Assembly: GCA_026936325.1 (NCBI GenBank)
Contig: JAPTHN010000042.1
Location: forward strand, 1,674,001 to 1,738,000
Length of the DNA stretch: 64,000 bases
Direction: 5' to 3'
Source: Platynereis dumerilii
Taxonomy: Eukaryota > Annelida > Polychaeta > Phyllodocida > Nereididae
Positions 34,741-47,658 of the stretch are shown here, piece by piece (within the stretch, counting starts at the first letter, position 1; each line of letters opens with the position of its first letter). A program made the translations under genes and the position numbers. The notes under the pieces are model-generated. The model saw nothing but the letters and a program-made list of their open reading frames with translations, did not search any database and had not been told where the DNA came from.

Positions 34741-36688
34741 AATACTGCAACAAGCTAAAAAAAAGCAACTTTATTCAATTTTAGATTATCTTGAATAAAA
34801 ATCAGTTCAGCAATCAGTGTTCTGCTCGGTAGAGACCATGGACATAACTGTTCAACTAGATATGATGTGTGACAAAAACAAATTCACTACTGACTCACCA
34901 TCTCATGTTAACTTAATGCCCGATATAATACAAAATCACGTATAACTGTCACTGTCCCCACAAGGTACATGCTGTGTTGTTTCAAGGTTCGGTAACTGAA
35001 GTACGTAGCTAACTAACTTCATGTAAACTGTCACTATTTTAATTGTCATGATTTCTTCATATATTTGCAAAATTATCAAATAAAAATTCAATCAGTCAAA
35101 GTATCCGAAAAGGTTAAATAAACATTTAGTCACAGTTTACTTCCCATAATAAGAGTTAAATGTGCTTATAGCGGATGCATTTTACTATATATGAGACTAA
35201 AAAGTCTCCAGTGATTAAACAGGTTGATTACTAAAATTTTCCAAATACCACATCTGAAAGGATAGAGATCGCGGTGCCAACTTGGTTGTCTGAAAGGGGT
35301 GTTTCCCATATGCAAGAACTGAGGAAGGGTGGCTCCTTGTCTTATTGCCAATATTTCGCTGTCTTTAAAGTCTGTCCAAGTGCTTTAGATCTGATACTAA
35401 AGATACCAAATAATGTGCACAACAAAAGTTTGGAGCAAGATTAACAAGGATTATATCGAAGATACAAGACACATCTTAACAACTTTCATGCTCTTTGATA
35501 TTGTGGGGTATACTGATAACATCACTGTTGTATCGACGTTATCAGTCTATATTTTGTCTTTGCGATGCTATTTCAAGATTCCATACTCTTCGTCCTTTCC
35601 GATACTAGCCAAGATTACTTTGTGATGCACACAAGGAAAAATTGATCGTTCCCCATCTGAATACATAATCATAAAGGAAAAGCCACAATGATGGATAACA
35701 TGAGTGCACACAAGAGCACACAGGGTCGTCTTTGTAACCAGGAAGATGGGTCAAACTTCCTGCCCCAAAAAGTACACACCACGGGAGTCAATGGTCAAAG
35801 TGCATAGTGACTCATTCTAAACACCTGCTGTTTTGGAACAGGGAAAACAGGCTTGTTTGCACACTTTTCATTTGCAGCACTTCATTTTTTTCAGGTTCAA
35901 AATATTGAAGAAGTTCACCACCTGTTTACTAAGAAAAGAATTGTTGATTAGAATTTTAACAATAATGATTATCAATAAATATTTCTATTTCGGCAGGTTA
36001 CAGGGATAACTGGAATTCCATAGGCCTAAAAAAAGAGTTAAAAGTTACACCAACATTCTGCTATCGTTTCCATGCAATTATTTAAAGATTGCTCTCTATT
36101 TCCCATCAGATAAGTTAAGAAACAACTGCACTGAATACAGTATGCCACCAACAAAAAAAGGAGCATTTCTTGTGCTCCAGGTAACAAAGAATTTGGACTT
36201 CTTTATCTAGATTGGCTGAAGCCTGCAGGAATAATAAAGGAGTTTGGATAGACTTAACACATGATGAAATTGGCTGGGAAACCAGAGGATGAGGTAACAA
36301 CCTTTGAAATAAAGGATATGCGAGAGAATCTTTTGCAGCGTTGATGGCATGAGTGAAGATGTAGGTCCTTAGTCATTGTACAAGCTGAAAAGTTACACAG
36401 ATCTATTTTGATTTTCTTAATTTTTTTGAGGGATTGATTCTGTCAGATATAAAGCTAACATCATTCTGTCATTTTAGCGGGACAAGAAGCAGCTGACTCA
36501 TGATGTATAACATAGGGCTGTTATTCACGACTCTCAACGAATATTCATGAGTTGTGACGTCATGACCAAAACGAGGCTACCTACCCAAACAAACGCATGT
36601 GGTGCATGAAAACAGTGCTGCTGTATCTGTAAAACAGTGCTGTTTGTGTGATGTTGCAGTTTGTTGTCAACTTTCACCATCGGCACTC
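34741..36688. other. Spacer DNA, no gene seen
   Basis: Short frames only (35166-35351, 35413-35625 and 36115-36300). One CRE-type TGACGTCA lies near 36556. Confidence 0.45.
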
Positions 36689-36692
36689 CTCA

Positions 36693-38572
36693 CACAGTGT
36701 CCTTGAACGAAGTTTAGGGTTAAAAAAAATGTACAAAGAATCTGTCAGCGCAGCGTTGTAGTACATGGTCTCAGCTTCGATTTGATGTAAAGATCTAAAA
36801 AATCTGTTGGGAAAATTTTGAGAAAATTGAAATTTAAAATTTTTAGTTTTTCACACCCTTGTCGCATGCAAAATATAAGTTTTAGATCTATCAAATGGCA
36901 TTGCAATGTTATTGAAACATCACAGCGTATCTAGTTATACATTAGGTAACTGAATCAGGTGAAACATAATAATAAAAAGTATTTTATTTATAATTTTCAC
37001 ATCATTTTCAACATTTAGGAATGTTGCAAACTCGCTGACTCATATAATGTGCCAAATCAACTATAAACATGGCCATTTCTGCTTCATTATTTCATTAACC
37101 AAAGAAAAGTGGCAATTGAACCACCCCGGTGTGGGAAAATGCCTTGTTGAATTCATTAGTCATACAAATTGAGATTTTTTGCATTTCACCAGTTAATGTT
37201 TTTCAAGTGGGATTCACAAAAACATTTGTAAAGTTATCTGACAACATATAGTTGACAAATGTAGGAATACTTGCTGTTGGCATCTCGCAAGTGTGCATCT
37301 TCACCACAGCTTTGCATGTAAGTTGTATTTGACATTCAAGGAAATTAAATATTTTGATAGAAGTTTTTTTTCAAATCAACAAAAAAAATCTATAATGGCT
37401 TAGATGATCAATTCCAAATTTTATTACAATGTTTCTGTCCACATTGAAATGTAGGTAGCAATTTATGGTATTCTGAAGAATTTTAAGTGCTTCGTTTATC
37501 TGTTTTTGTAATTGTTAAGATAATTTCACGGAATCTGGTGGTTACATACTTCCAAAATTCATTTGTTCAGTTAAAGCATGCCTTTGTGCAATCAACAATT
37601 CAACATAGTTTTGAATTAATAGTCAACAGATTCTTTTCCATGGCCACGCAATTAATATTGTTTATCTGTGAATGCAATAACTGAACAACTGAATTTTGGA
37701 AGTAAGCAACCATTAGATTCAGTGAAATAATCTTAAAAATTGGCAAAAACAGGTAAAAAAGCACTTACAATTCTACAGAAGACCATTAAAATGACTACCT
37801 ACATTTCAATATGGACAAAAACATTGTAATAAAACTTGGAATAGATCATCTAAGCCATTAGACCACTTACATCGATTTTTTTTTGTTGATTTGAAAAAAT
37901 ACTTCTATCAAAATATATTATTTCCTTGAATGTCAAATACAACTTACATGCAAAGCTGTGGTGAAGATGCACACTTGTGAGATGCCGACAGTAGGTATTC
38001 CAACATTTGTTAGCTATATGTTGTCAGATAACTTTACAAATGTTTTTGTGAATCCCACTTGAAAAACATGAACTGGTGAAATGCTAAAAATCTCAATTTA
38101 TATGACTAATGAATTCAACAAGGCATTTTCTCACACCGTGGTGGTTCAATTGCCACTTTTCTTTGGTTAATGAAATAATGAAGCCGAAATGGCCATGTTT
38201 ATAGTTGATTTGGCACATTATATGAGTCAGTGAGTTTGCAACACCCCTAAATGTTGAAAATTATGTGAAAATTATAAATAAAATGCTTTTTATTATTATT
38301 TTTCACCTGATTCAGTAACCTAATGTATAACTAGATACGCTGTGATATTTCGATAACACCGTAATGCTATTTGATAGATCTAAAACTGATATTTTGCATG
38401 TGAAAAGGGTGTGAAAAACCAAAGATTTTAAATTTCAATTTTCTCAAAATTTTCCCAACAGATTTTTTAGATCTTTACATCAAATCGAAGCTGAGACCAT
38501 GTACTACAACGCCATGTTGACGGATTCTTTGTACATTTTTTTTAACCCTAAACTTCGTTCAAGGACACTGTG
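36693..38572. mobile_element. 1.88 kb foldback palindrome
   Basis: Arms 36693-37573 and 37678-38572 are complements at roughly 93-95 per cent by eye and surround a 104-bp loop. Both ends read CACAGTGTCCTTGAACGAAG outward-in. The 4-bp CTCA at 36689-36692 and 38573-38576 may be a target duplication. No coding capacity. The arms are clearly more alike than the outer duplication arms, so this is either a younger foldback-type insertion or the result of arm-to-arm conversion. Confidence 0.85.
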
Positions 38573-38576
38573 CTCA

Positions 38577-40623
38577 GAGAAACACTTAGGACATCCAACC
38601 TTACCAATGGCCTGGTTCTAGTTGGCTGGTTGACCCTCAGTGGGTCCCCATGGGGAGCATACAGTCAATAGAATTAAACACATTTTACTGAATCAAAGGC
38701 CAAATCCCGGCCAATGGGCACTTAAAATCGATGCTAGTACACCTACTTCAGTGTTTATGAAGACTGGTACTATTATGATTATGACTAGACCCCCTGAGTG
38801 CATGGATATTAGCATTTAGGGAGCATAGCCTACAATTCAGGGATCTCAGTGCCCATGCTGTTGTGCAAATATCCCTGCAGGGTATAAGATGCAAAAATCA
38901 TGGGTGACATGCTCACTCCTGCAACAGCTAAAAACTCCTCGCCGAGCAATGCCACTCACCTAAACTGTCCACCTATCCTTATTGCTCCATCCTCTCCTTC
39001 TCATAACAGCTAATAACAGTGAAACAGCTCCCTCATTTATGTTTTCTGCCTCTACTGTTTTTCCCCACCAGGGGCGCATGCATCTCCATCGTAGTTCCGC
39101 TATTGCTCACGTTTAGGACTGGCGCCACCGTCTGCCTTCCCGCCAAAAAGATGCATTTTTTACTTCATTTACTCTACCACCACTCTTTACTTATCTTACA
39201 ATTATAACTCAAATGCTATTTCAAATGGTCAGCAAGCACGGGGCCAGATGCCCATGCAGGTAGAGGAAGGGGGGGGGGGGGGTTAATTATTCCCCATTAT
39301 AGTCCTGCCCCAAATCATGGGTAAATCTAGTTTTCTATAAATTCTACTGTTCCCTCTGTTTGTTGCTCCCTATGAAAAATTGTACCTCACTTTCAATTGA
39401 TGCTGGCATGACTTGTGGTATTTACTAATAATATGTTATTTATTTATTTATTTGTGCATTGAACTTAGACTGGGCTTAATTCTAGGGGGGCGGAGACTGG
39501 TCCTGAGGTATGCGAACCCCGGAAAACTGCAGACAATTTCAAATTTTTGTATGTTAAAAAAAATTTCAGTAAAATTCCACCCCCCTGCAGGCTATGGCCT
39601 TGACCAAACTGCCAAAAAATACTGGACCAGAAAGACCAGAAAGACTGAACTGATCCCGACCAGCATAAAAATACTGAACTGATAAGACTGGTCCAGACTC
39701 CAGACCATGCACTGAGGGCAAACTTGGAATTTTTGACTAATACTAAAGCAAACATTTTTCTTTTTTTGCCTCATAGAACTCTAAAATTTGATAAGAAATG
39801 AGCTATGTCGAATGAACCGCTCCTGTGCCAGTCATAGAATGTGAACCATATCACTCACTCCTGGACTTAACGAGAACACCTTTGGAAAAATCGGACCATC
39901 CATTGCTGTGTGGTCCGGTCCAAAACACTAAACCTTGAAAAACTCTGAAACACGCCTACTCGCCTTGTATCACAGGTCTGCCAACACTTTAGATAATTAA
40001 TCATTATTTCATGCAATTTTTTTTGGAACCTACCTGTCGAAAGTCAAGAACCCTCGGCCTAAAATTAAGGATGACGTCTCCTTTACTAAATTACAGTTTA
40101 CTGTGGCGTCAGTGTAGTTGGGTCTTCAAAAACTTTCAAGTTTCCCCTGGGCATCTTGCACAAAGAATTTGCCGTGATTTCCCCAACCTTAAAAAAATGA
40201 AACTGATGCCCCCTAATAGTTTACACACATGAGATACGAGATTTATCAGTCAACATTCGATGCCCATGTCAGCATAATTAGGTCTTAATGCTGCCTTTAA
40301 AAGTACCAATACAAAAGTTATGCTTTTTTTATTCCTTAAAATAAGAATGAACAATAAAGCATATTGATTATACATAAGGAGTTTTATTTCATTTGATATC
40401 TTAATCTTTAATACATAACAGTTCAAGTGTGACCAAAGAAATATAAACAAATGAAAAGTACAAGGTCAGATCTTTTCCATTTGCTATTATAGAGTTCATC
40501 CAAGGTTAACACATAAAAAAATATATATTTAAACTGAGTCGGATAGACTTGTTAGAGATATATTATAAGTAGCAAAAAGCATTTATTTACAAAATCAAAA
40601 GTGAATTTTAAAAGAAATTGTAC
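38577..40623. other. Spacer DNA, no gene seen
   Basis: Contains a 14-base G run near 39270 and an AGACCAGAAAGACC-type short repeat near 39625-39700. Overlapping frames on both strands near 39413-39774 have no domain. Confidence 0.4.
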
Positions 40624-40991
40624 ATTAGGGGTGCCAGAAGGAAGTGGGGGCAGCTGGGGGCGGTCGGATGAAAAAGGGCAATTCTGATCTAGACCCCTGA
40701 GATTAACAATAGTATTTTGAAGAAAATACGCGACAACGCGGGCCCGAGAATGCCAAAACACGACCGCCCCCCCCCCCCCCTGGATGCCCCTGTCTCGATC
40801 TGCCACTGTTGCGCGACAAAATCTTAATAGATCAATATAACAATTATGAATAAATAAGTAAATTTGAGCCTTAAAAAAGGCCAAATTGGACTTTTTCATG
40901 ATCAAAAGGGCACATCTTGCCCCCCTGCCCCCCCCCCTTGACAAGGGCAGGGGTCAGTTGTCCCCCCTTCCCCCCCATTCCGGCACCCATG
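40624..40991. mobile_element. hAT-like MITE, 368 bp
   Basis: Inverted ends ATTAGGGGTGCCAGAA and TTCCGGCACCCATG, with an exact 8-bp target duplication AATTGTAC at 40616-40623 and 40992-40999. Long C/G runs near both ends. The 130-codon minus-strand frame across it is not a gene. Confidence 0.85.
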
Positions 40992-41640
40992 AATTGTACA
41001 TCATTCAAAAATCAACTAAAAATTAATTCACTACCATTGATATAGATAAAAATTATTGAACGGCAAATTAAAGAGTTCGAAATTTGTTTGGTAGTTTTTT
41101 AAAAGCCTTTCTCATTATGTATGGCAGCAGTCTAGGAAATTACCATCACATGATGACAATTGCAATTCCAGCTGTGTCCTGGCCCTGACAGGATGATTGA
41201 GTGTATGGGGTTGATCAGTTGGGTATCAGAAGAAAGTCTGATCTCTGTGCAGCCATCCTCATCACACAGCAGCATGTCAGTAGCGAGACTTAATTCCATC
41301 CAATTTTGCGAAATACTGCGAAGTCGTCAGCAGCTGATGACAATTTCTTAATTTCTCTGGAGCCTTCGGGTTCTTTTCCCCATTATGTAATGGATAGGTC
41401 TGCGAAACTTTATAGAGTTAGTTGATACAGTGATACAACTTTATACCAAGTTTGGAAGTGACAGTTGCAGTAGTTATTTTTAAATAGCCTGTTAAAGATG
41501 ATTTTGAGCACCGCCAAAGTCATGGCTGGGACATGACACTTTGAGAGGGTCATGGGAGTGTGATGACAGAGCTTGGCTGAGTGTCATATGGGGCTGAGGA
41601 CATTGATTTTCATCAGCTGGTGATAATTACCCTGACTGGG
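40992..41640. other. Spacer DNA, no gene seen
   Basis: Nothing recognisable. The TGTCAT/CATGACA words near 41530-41600 resemble the composition of the innermost arm block, but no clear alignment was found. Confidence 0.4.
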
Positions 41641-41654
41641 CAGGGCCCATTTAA

Positions 41655-41950
41655 GCATGTAACTCCTGCAAGTCCTGCAAATCCCGCTATGTCCCACTAA
41701 TTCCTGCCAACTCCCGGATACTCCCATAACTCCCACTATTTCCCTCCAACTGCCAGAACTACCACTAACTCCTGCTGATTCCCATAACTCCTGGTACTCC
41801 CAGTAAATCCCAAAACTTCTTCTAACCCCTGGCAACTCCAATAACTCCCAGTAACTCCTGACTAACTCCTGACAACTCCCAGTAACTCCCACAACTCCCT
41901 GTAACTTCTGTCAAGTGTCAACTCCGATAACTACTGCTAACTCCTGTCAA
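41655..41950 (+). repeat. AACTCC minisatellite
   Basis: Imperfect 9-12 bp units of AACTCCYRNT (AACTCCTGC, AACTCCCAT, AACTCCCAG) run about 25 times. The minus-strand frame of 102 codons rich in repeated WELLGVT-like words is a translation of this repeat. Two further units appear near 42175-42235. Confidence 0.85.
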
Positions 41951-42526
41951 GTTTTTTTTACAGCCTAGATCATTAATATTTAATATTATTTCTTCATTCT
42001 TTTAATTGCTAATAATGAGTCTATAGACTATATGATGTAATGATTTATTTGTAGACAATGATTTAGGTGGCCTCTTGTTGGCGTCTTTTTGCCTTTAGGA
42101 AGTCTCCAGACTCCATGTAATATTTATTTTTTTGAGTCAAATAAATACATTCCTAGTCTGAGTCTGATAGCTATCTCCCACAACTCCTGGACCAGTGGTA
42201 AATGCCGCTGACTACGGTAACTCCCTGAAGCCCCAAATGGAAGTTCCTTAAACTGCTTAAATGGGCCAGCAATGTAGAATATCAAATATACGGAGTTCAT
42301 CAAGACTAGCAATTTGGGATTACCGGTATGTTAAAAGCTATCATGATGCACTTATCAGTTTTCGGGACATTGATAAGTACATTTTTTATCATTTAGACAT
42401 CAAGGGGTTGTGAATTCATTCATCAATTTGACATAGGCCTAACAATTGTTCATATTGAATCACATTAAAAAATATAGGCCTATATACTGGCTACTGATCT
42501 GATGGAAATTGGAATTTAAAATTAAT

Positions 42527-42823
42527 CAGTGATGGAAATGAAAAATCTTTGTCGGGGGAGCTATTAGCTATCGCGACTCACAACAGAGGCACGCCATTCA
42601 AATTTTTAAGAGGAGAAAAATTCTAAAATCAAGGGCTTATTTTTGCTAATAATACCTGGAGGACTGAAAATTGAACATAATAATAGCTGATAATCATATA
42701 TTTCCACTTGATGATTGGGGGAGCTGTAGCAGGTCATAGCCCCCCCCCCTGTTTTTTTATCAAGGGAGCTCAGCTCCCCTGAACTCTCCCCCCCCCCCTC
42801 AAAAAAAAAAAATTCCATCACTG
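42527..42823. mobile_element. hAT-like MITE, 297 bp
   Basis: Inverted ends CAGTGATGGAA and TTCCATCACTG, with an exact 8-bp target duplication AAATTAAT at 42519-42526 and 42824-42831. GGGGGAGCT and its complement occur internally. Non-coding. Confidence 0.88.
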
Positions 42824-44739
42824 AAATTAATGGTTTAAAAGGCAAAAGTGATAATTATGGTTGGAGGGAGCCCAGGCCATGGCTGCTACTCAGGGCTTTG
42901 GAGTCAGAGTCAGGAGTCAGAGGCTTGCAGGTTGAGTTGGAGTTTGAGTGGAACTTCGGTTTTCAGATGGAGTCGGATATTAATCTGGTGACTCCTGACT
43001 CCTAGAAATTATGACATTTTACTGGATAGTCCAGTATTGAAAATGAAAAATTTGCTGAAGATCACATCAATGGAAATCAGCAAGTCTTCATTGCGAATTC
43101 CTACAAAAAATAGATACTGACATGCCTTGTGGTATTTATTAATAATTTTTTTGTGAGCCTTGAAGTGGTGTTTACTCAAATTCATACCGGTAAATTACTG
43201 GAATATTAATTCTCTGAATTAGGAATAATTATTTCTTTGTAAAAATTTAATAAAGGTTCTCATTTGGTTCAAGGCACTTCTGTGCCAGGGACCAGGTGAA
43301 AGATCCTAGCAGAGCATTCCATCTTTTTTTTTTTGCAAAAAGATCCCTTGTTTTATTGCCTGTAATTCATGTTTTTCCTCTGTTAATAAATTCATTCATT
43401 CATTCATTCAAAAATAATTATGAGGTTCTGGATGGGGGGGAATGGGTAGGGCCTAAGTTACCTGTGGAACAGTCTGGGCCTGAAGGTGCAAGGAATCCAG
43501 TTTTAAGCGAAAATGTTGTGGGACTGCCTAAAAATTAAAATAAGTAAAAAAGTATTTATTGAGAATAAACTCATACATTCTGTCTGGGAATGAGTAAGAA
43601 GGCTAGGAATTCCTTAGTAATAACTTATTGTGTGCTGGGACATTTTGACAAGCACAGATTGAGGAATTTGTTGAGATCATCTGTCACAGCTTGGATTTGA
43701 CAGGCGCTTTTATTGGTTTATAATTTTTTCTCGTTTACGGCGTTCGGATATGTTTTGCGCCTTGAAGAGGGCTTTCCAACAAGCCATCATTCATTAAAAT
43801 CCGTTAAGAATTGAGCGAGCTAGAATTTTTTTTCTGAGACAAGTCACATATTTTGCTCTATAACGTCATGTAGCAGGCCAGCCAGTTGGGTTGGTAGCCT
43901 CGCTTTCGTCCCGTGACGCAGGGAATCCCGGAGCTCATTAAGAAGCGTGAATGGTTAACCGACTAATTGACGCCAATTCGATTGTAGTTAAAGATCGATT
44001 CCAGTTTGCAATTTGCAAAATCGATTAATCTGTTATTTGTATAATTGTACCTGGAAAACCATAAATTTCCAGGTTTTGAAAGTGAATTGCAACTGGATTA
44101 GTCACGTGGAGTGGTTAATTGGAGAAGATGAGAGAGAATAGAGTGTCACGTTCTAATTCGCTTTGAAAATTTCAATTGAATATCACAGGTTCTTCTGTAA
44201 GAAAATCGTTTAAACATTCAGAACTTCACCTATTCTTTTGAATGGCTGGAAAACGTTGATTAATAAAACACGATTCGATTTTAGGCTATACGAGGTCTGT
44301 ACAGACTGTTAGGGTTAAAGTTGTCATTTAGAACTAAAACTTAGAATTAAAACACTTGTTTATCAATGGATTCAATACCTGGTGCATCATGTTGCCTGGT
44401 ACTGCGAAATATGAGAATGATGTTTTGTAAACCTAAATTTTATGCAAGTTGAAATAAGGTGAGCTAAATTTGGAGATTACTAACAAACAGAATATTTTGT
44501 CGTGAAGTGACAAAAGTTGATGTACATCTGCCATATATAGTAGATGAATGAGAAGTGCTGACAGATTTGGACTGAAACGGTCTTATAGGTCATAGCCCTA
44601 TCCATGTCATGTTATTCTTATTGAGTCATAAGGAATTGATGACATCATAGCCTATACTTGCAGTTTTATCAAAACAAGTGACCAACTATGTGTCAATGAG
44701 GTCACAAGTTGCTCAGTGACAAGTTAACAGCATATTTAA
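42824..44739. other. Spacer DNA with simple repeats, no gene seen
   Basis: 42890-43010 is a GGAGTC/GAGTCA hexamer-type repeat. 43375-43405 is an ATTC run. The remainder is anonymous. The frame at 43296-43538 lacks a domain. Confidence 0.45.
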
Positions 44740-45245
44740 ATGCTGTGGATAGGGCCTCTTATGAGGTCAATGACTTCCAAGAGCAGCCAAATGTAAGTAC
44801 TCGTCATTCGTCGCCTGTCACACAGCAGTATGTCAACGATGTGACATTGGACATCAGAGAGTGACATTGAACGGCAGACAGTCACAAGACACTGAGGGTG
44901 GCATTGATCTTTTTGTGACGTGGACAAACCAGTGACTTTGACAACTCAATGACATTGGGGAAATGATGACCATATGACATTGTCAGCTGGTGCCTTTGCA
45001 CCGTAAGGGATGATCATCATTGAATAATCACAACATTGAATGTTGAGGTATACTGGCATTGCGTGAGAATATTTGGCAATGTTGTAGGACACTGAGGGTC
45101 ATTCTCACTATATGCGACACATGTGATCATCGTGGTTACACTGATGGATATCTTGGTACAGGCTTGTGCAAGCTAGGATCCCACAAAAATATAAGAAAAA
45201 AAATAACAGGGACAGGATAGCATATAATGTGACAGGTGGCGCTTC
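44740..45245. repeat. Innermost right arm segment (partner 28255-28745)
   Basis: Inverted partner of 28255-28745. The match runs outward through GGATAGCATATAATGTGACAG (near 45218; left near 28295) and then stops where the LINE-associated sequence seems to begin. Confidence 0.9.
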
Positions 45246-45470
45246 TGACTGTGAGCACAGTGTAACATCAGCAGTGGATATTTTCATCTTTTAAAGAAGT
45301 TCTGGGCATATTTAACTGCTGTTCTTTTGTGTGATTGTCGGTAAAGTGTTTCTAACCTGTTATTTATCCCTTTTATGCGATTTCCAGGTGATTTTAAAGC
45401 AATAACTTGCAATTTTATTACCTGCTATCTCAACATCGTTTTCTGGCTCCAATACACATTGTTCTGACCC

Positions 45471-45910
45471 CAATTTTCGCTCATTTTACCTTCGTTTTTT
45501 CACCTCAAAAGTTATCCAACTTACATATTTTCTATTTCCAGCACTAATCCGTTATTCCAGACACTTTCCACATCACCAGACAGCATTAGGTAACGAGAAA
45601 TTTAATTTTGAACAGGAATTTTGAGATTGAACACTGCCAATACACATCCAAGAACTCAACTCATTTTACCTTCGTTTTTCATCTGAAAAGTTATCTAATT
45701 GTCATATTTTCTATCTTCAGCACTCATTTATTTCAGACACTTGCCACAACATCAGTCAGCAATAGTTTTTGGGAATTTAAATTTTGAAGAGCACATTACA
45801 CTGCAAATACACAAGTCAACTCAGAGCTTTCTCATTTCACTGACCAGCTGACCCAATTGATTATCAATATTCTACCTGTATTCTCAGCACACCTTGACAA
45901 TTTTGCCATT
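45471..45910 (+). repeat. LINE-upstream array 1, about 2.5 units of 180 bp
   Basis: CTCATTTTACCTTCGTTTTTTCACCTCAAAAGTTATC near 45479, again near 45660, and a shorter relative near 45836, each followed by TTTTCTAT..CAGCACT and CAGACACTT. Units are about 80 per cent alike. Confidence 0.75.
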
Positions 45911-46094
45911 GGAACTTTATTATAACTTCACAAATTGTTTACCATTAACTTCACAAATATTTACCTTTCACATTATTCGACTTAAGTATTTCAGCTAAAC
46001 AGGAACATATATTGCTCTGCAGCAAACCATCAGCAGCTGACACACTTCAAATTTCACTTTGACCTGTGAAAACTTTCGATTATTTTGACTTGAT

Positions 46095-47162
46095 CTTGCC
46101 TCTCACAGACCTGAGAGACCATTTTTCCCTCTAAATTCTGACAGACCTCAGAGCCTCACTCTTCTCAACTCTTGCCTCTCACAGACCTGAGAGACTCACT
46201 ACTTTTGCCTCTAAACTCTGACAGACCTCAGAGCCTCACTCTTCTCAACTCTTGCCTCTCACAGACCTGAGAGACACACTACTTTTGCCTCTAAACTCTG
46301 ACAGACCTCAGAGCCTCACTCTTCTCAACTCTTGCCTCTCACAGACCTGAGAGACACACTACTTTTGCCTCTAAACTCTGACAGACCTCAGAGCCTCACT
46401 CTTCTCAACTCTTGCCTCTCACAGACCTGAGAGACACACTACTTTTGCCTCTAAACTCTGACAGACCTCAGAGCCTCACTCTTCTCAACTCTTGCCTCTC
46501 ACAGACCTGAGAGACACACTACTTTTGCCTCTAAACTCTGACAGACCTCAGAGCCTCACTCTTCTCAACTCTTGCCTCTCACAGACCTGAGAGACACACT
46601 ACTTTTGCATCTAAACTCTGACAGACCTCAGAGCCTCACTCTTCTCAACTTCTCTACTCTTGCCTCTTACAGACCTGAGAGACACACTACTTTTGCATCT
46701 AAACTCTGACAGACCTCAGAGCCTCACTCTTCTCAACTTCTCAACTCTTGCCTCTCACAGACCTGAGAGACTCACTACTTTGCCTCTAAACTCTGACAGA
46801 CCTCAGAGCCTCACTCTTCTCAAATCTTGCCTCTCACAGACCTGAGAGACTAACTACTTTTGCCTCTAAACTCTGACAGACCTCAAAGCCTCACTCTTCT
46901 CAACTCTTGCCTCTCACAGACCTGAGAGACACACTACTTTGCCTCTAAACTCTGACAGACCTCAGAGCCTCACTCTTCTCAACTCTTGCCTCTCACAGAC
47001 TTGAGAGACGCGCTACTTTTGCCTCAAAACTCTGACAGACCTCAGATCCTCACTCTTCTCAACTCTTGCCTCTCACAGACCTGAGAGACACACTACTTTT
47101 GCCTCTAAACTCTGACAGACCTCAGAGCCTCACTCTTCTCAACTCTGGCCTCTCACAGACCT
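46095..47162 (+). repeat. LINE-upstream array 2, 80-bp minisatellite, about 13 copies
   Basis: The exact period is 80 bp in the centre (for example ACTTTTGCCTCTAAACTCTG at 46201, 46281 and 46361). Each unit has two related halves carrying ACAGACCTGAGAG and ACAGACCTCAGAG. The outer copies vary more than the central ones, as in arrays homogenised by unequal exchange. Confidence 0.95.
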
Positions 47163-47611
47163 GATCTAACTAATTGATTGATCCTCGATTCAAACTTAAT
47201 CTTTTGGTCAGTCACAAATTGATTGATCCTCGATTCTAACTAACTCTCAGCCTACCTGCTTAGCAATCTAACTTGTTTGTGTTGCCTGTACGTAGCACTT
47301 GCGAACTGAGCCAATTTGCCTGACAAACTTGCCTAACTAATTTGCTTGTGTTGCCTGTACGTAGCACTTGCGAATTGAGCCAACTTGCCTAACTAACTTG
47401 TTTGTGTTGCCTGTACGTAGCACTTGCGAACTGAGCCAACGTGCCTGACAAACTTGCCTAACTAACTTGCTTGTGTTGCCTGTACGTAGCACTTGCGAAC
47501 CAGCCAAAAACCTGCTTAACAAACTAACTTGCTTGTGTTACCTGTACGTAGCACTTGTGAACTGAGCCAACCCGTTTGATAAACTAAGTTGCTTGTGTTG
47601 CCTATATGTAG
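47163..47611 (+). repeat. LINE-upstream array 3, six copies of a GTACGTAGCAC unit
   Basis: TGTGTTGCCTGTACGTAGCA followed by CTTGCGAACTGAGCCAA recurs about six times at 57-75 bp spacing. The last, diverged copy (CCTATATGTAGCACTCGCAC) ends about 50 bp before the ORF start, as monomer promoters do in some LINEs. Two copies of AATTGATTGATCCTCGATTC precede them. Confidence 0.9.
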
Positions 47612-47658
47612 CACTCGCACACAGTTGCCCGCGGAAATTGAATACTGACGGCTTAAGT

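Noticed and set aside
41584-41892. 102-codon frame with repeated SGSWQEL/ELPGVR-like words
   Set aside because: Translation of the AACTCC minisatellite. No initiation context or partner exons.
46095-47611. CRISPR-like array because of regular repeats
   Set aside because: Repeats are contiguous 80-bp or 57-75-bp tandem units without unique spacers, in a eukaryotic sequence next to a LINE.
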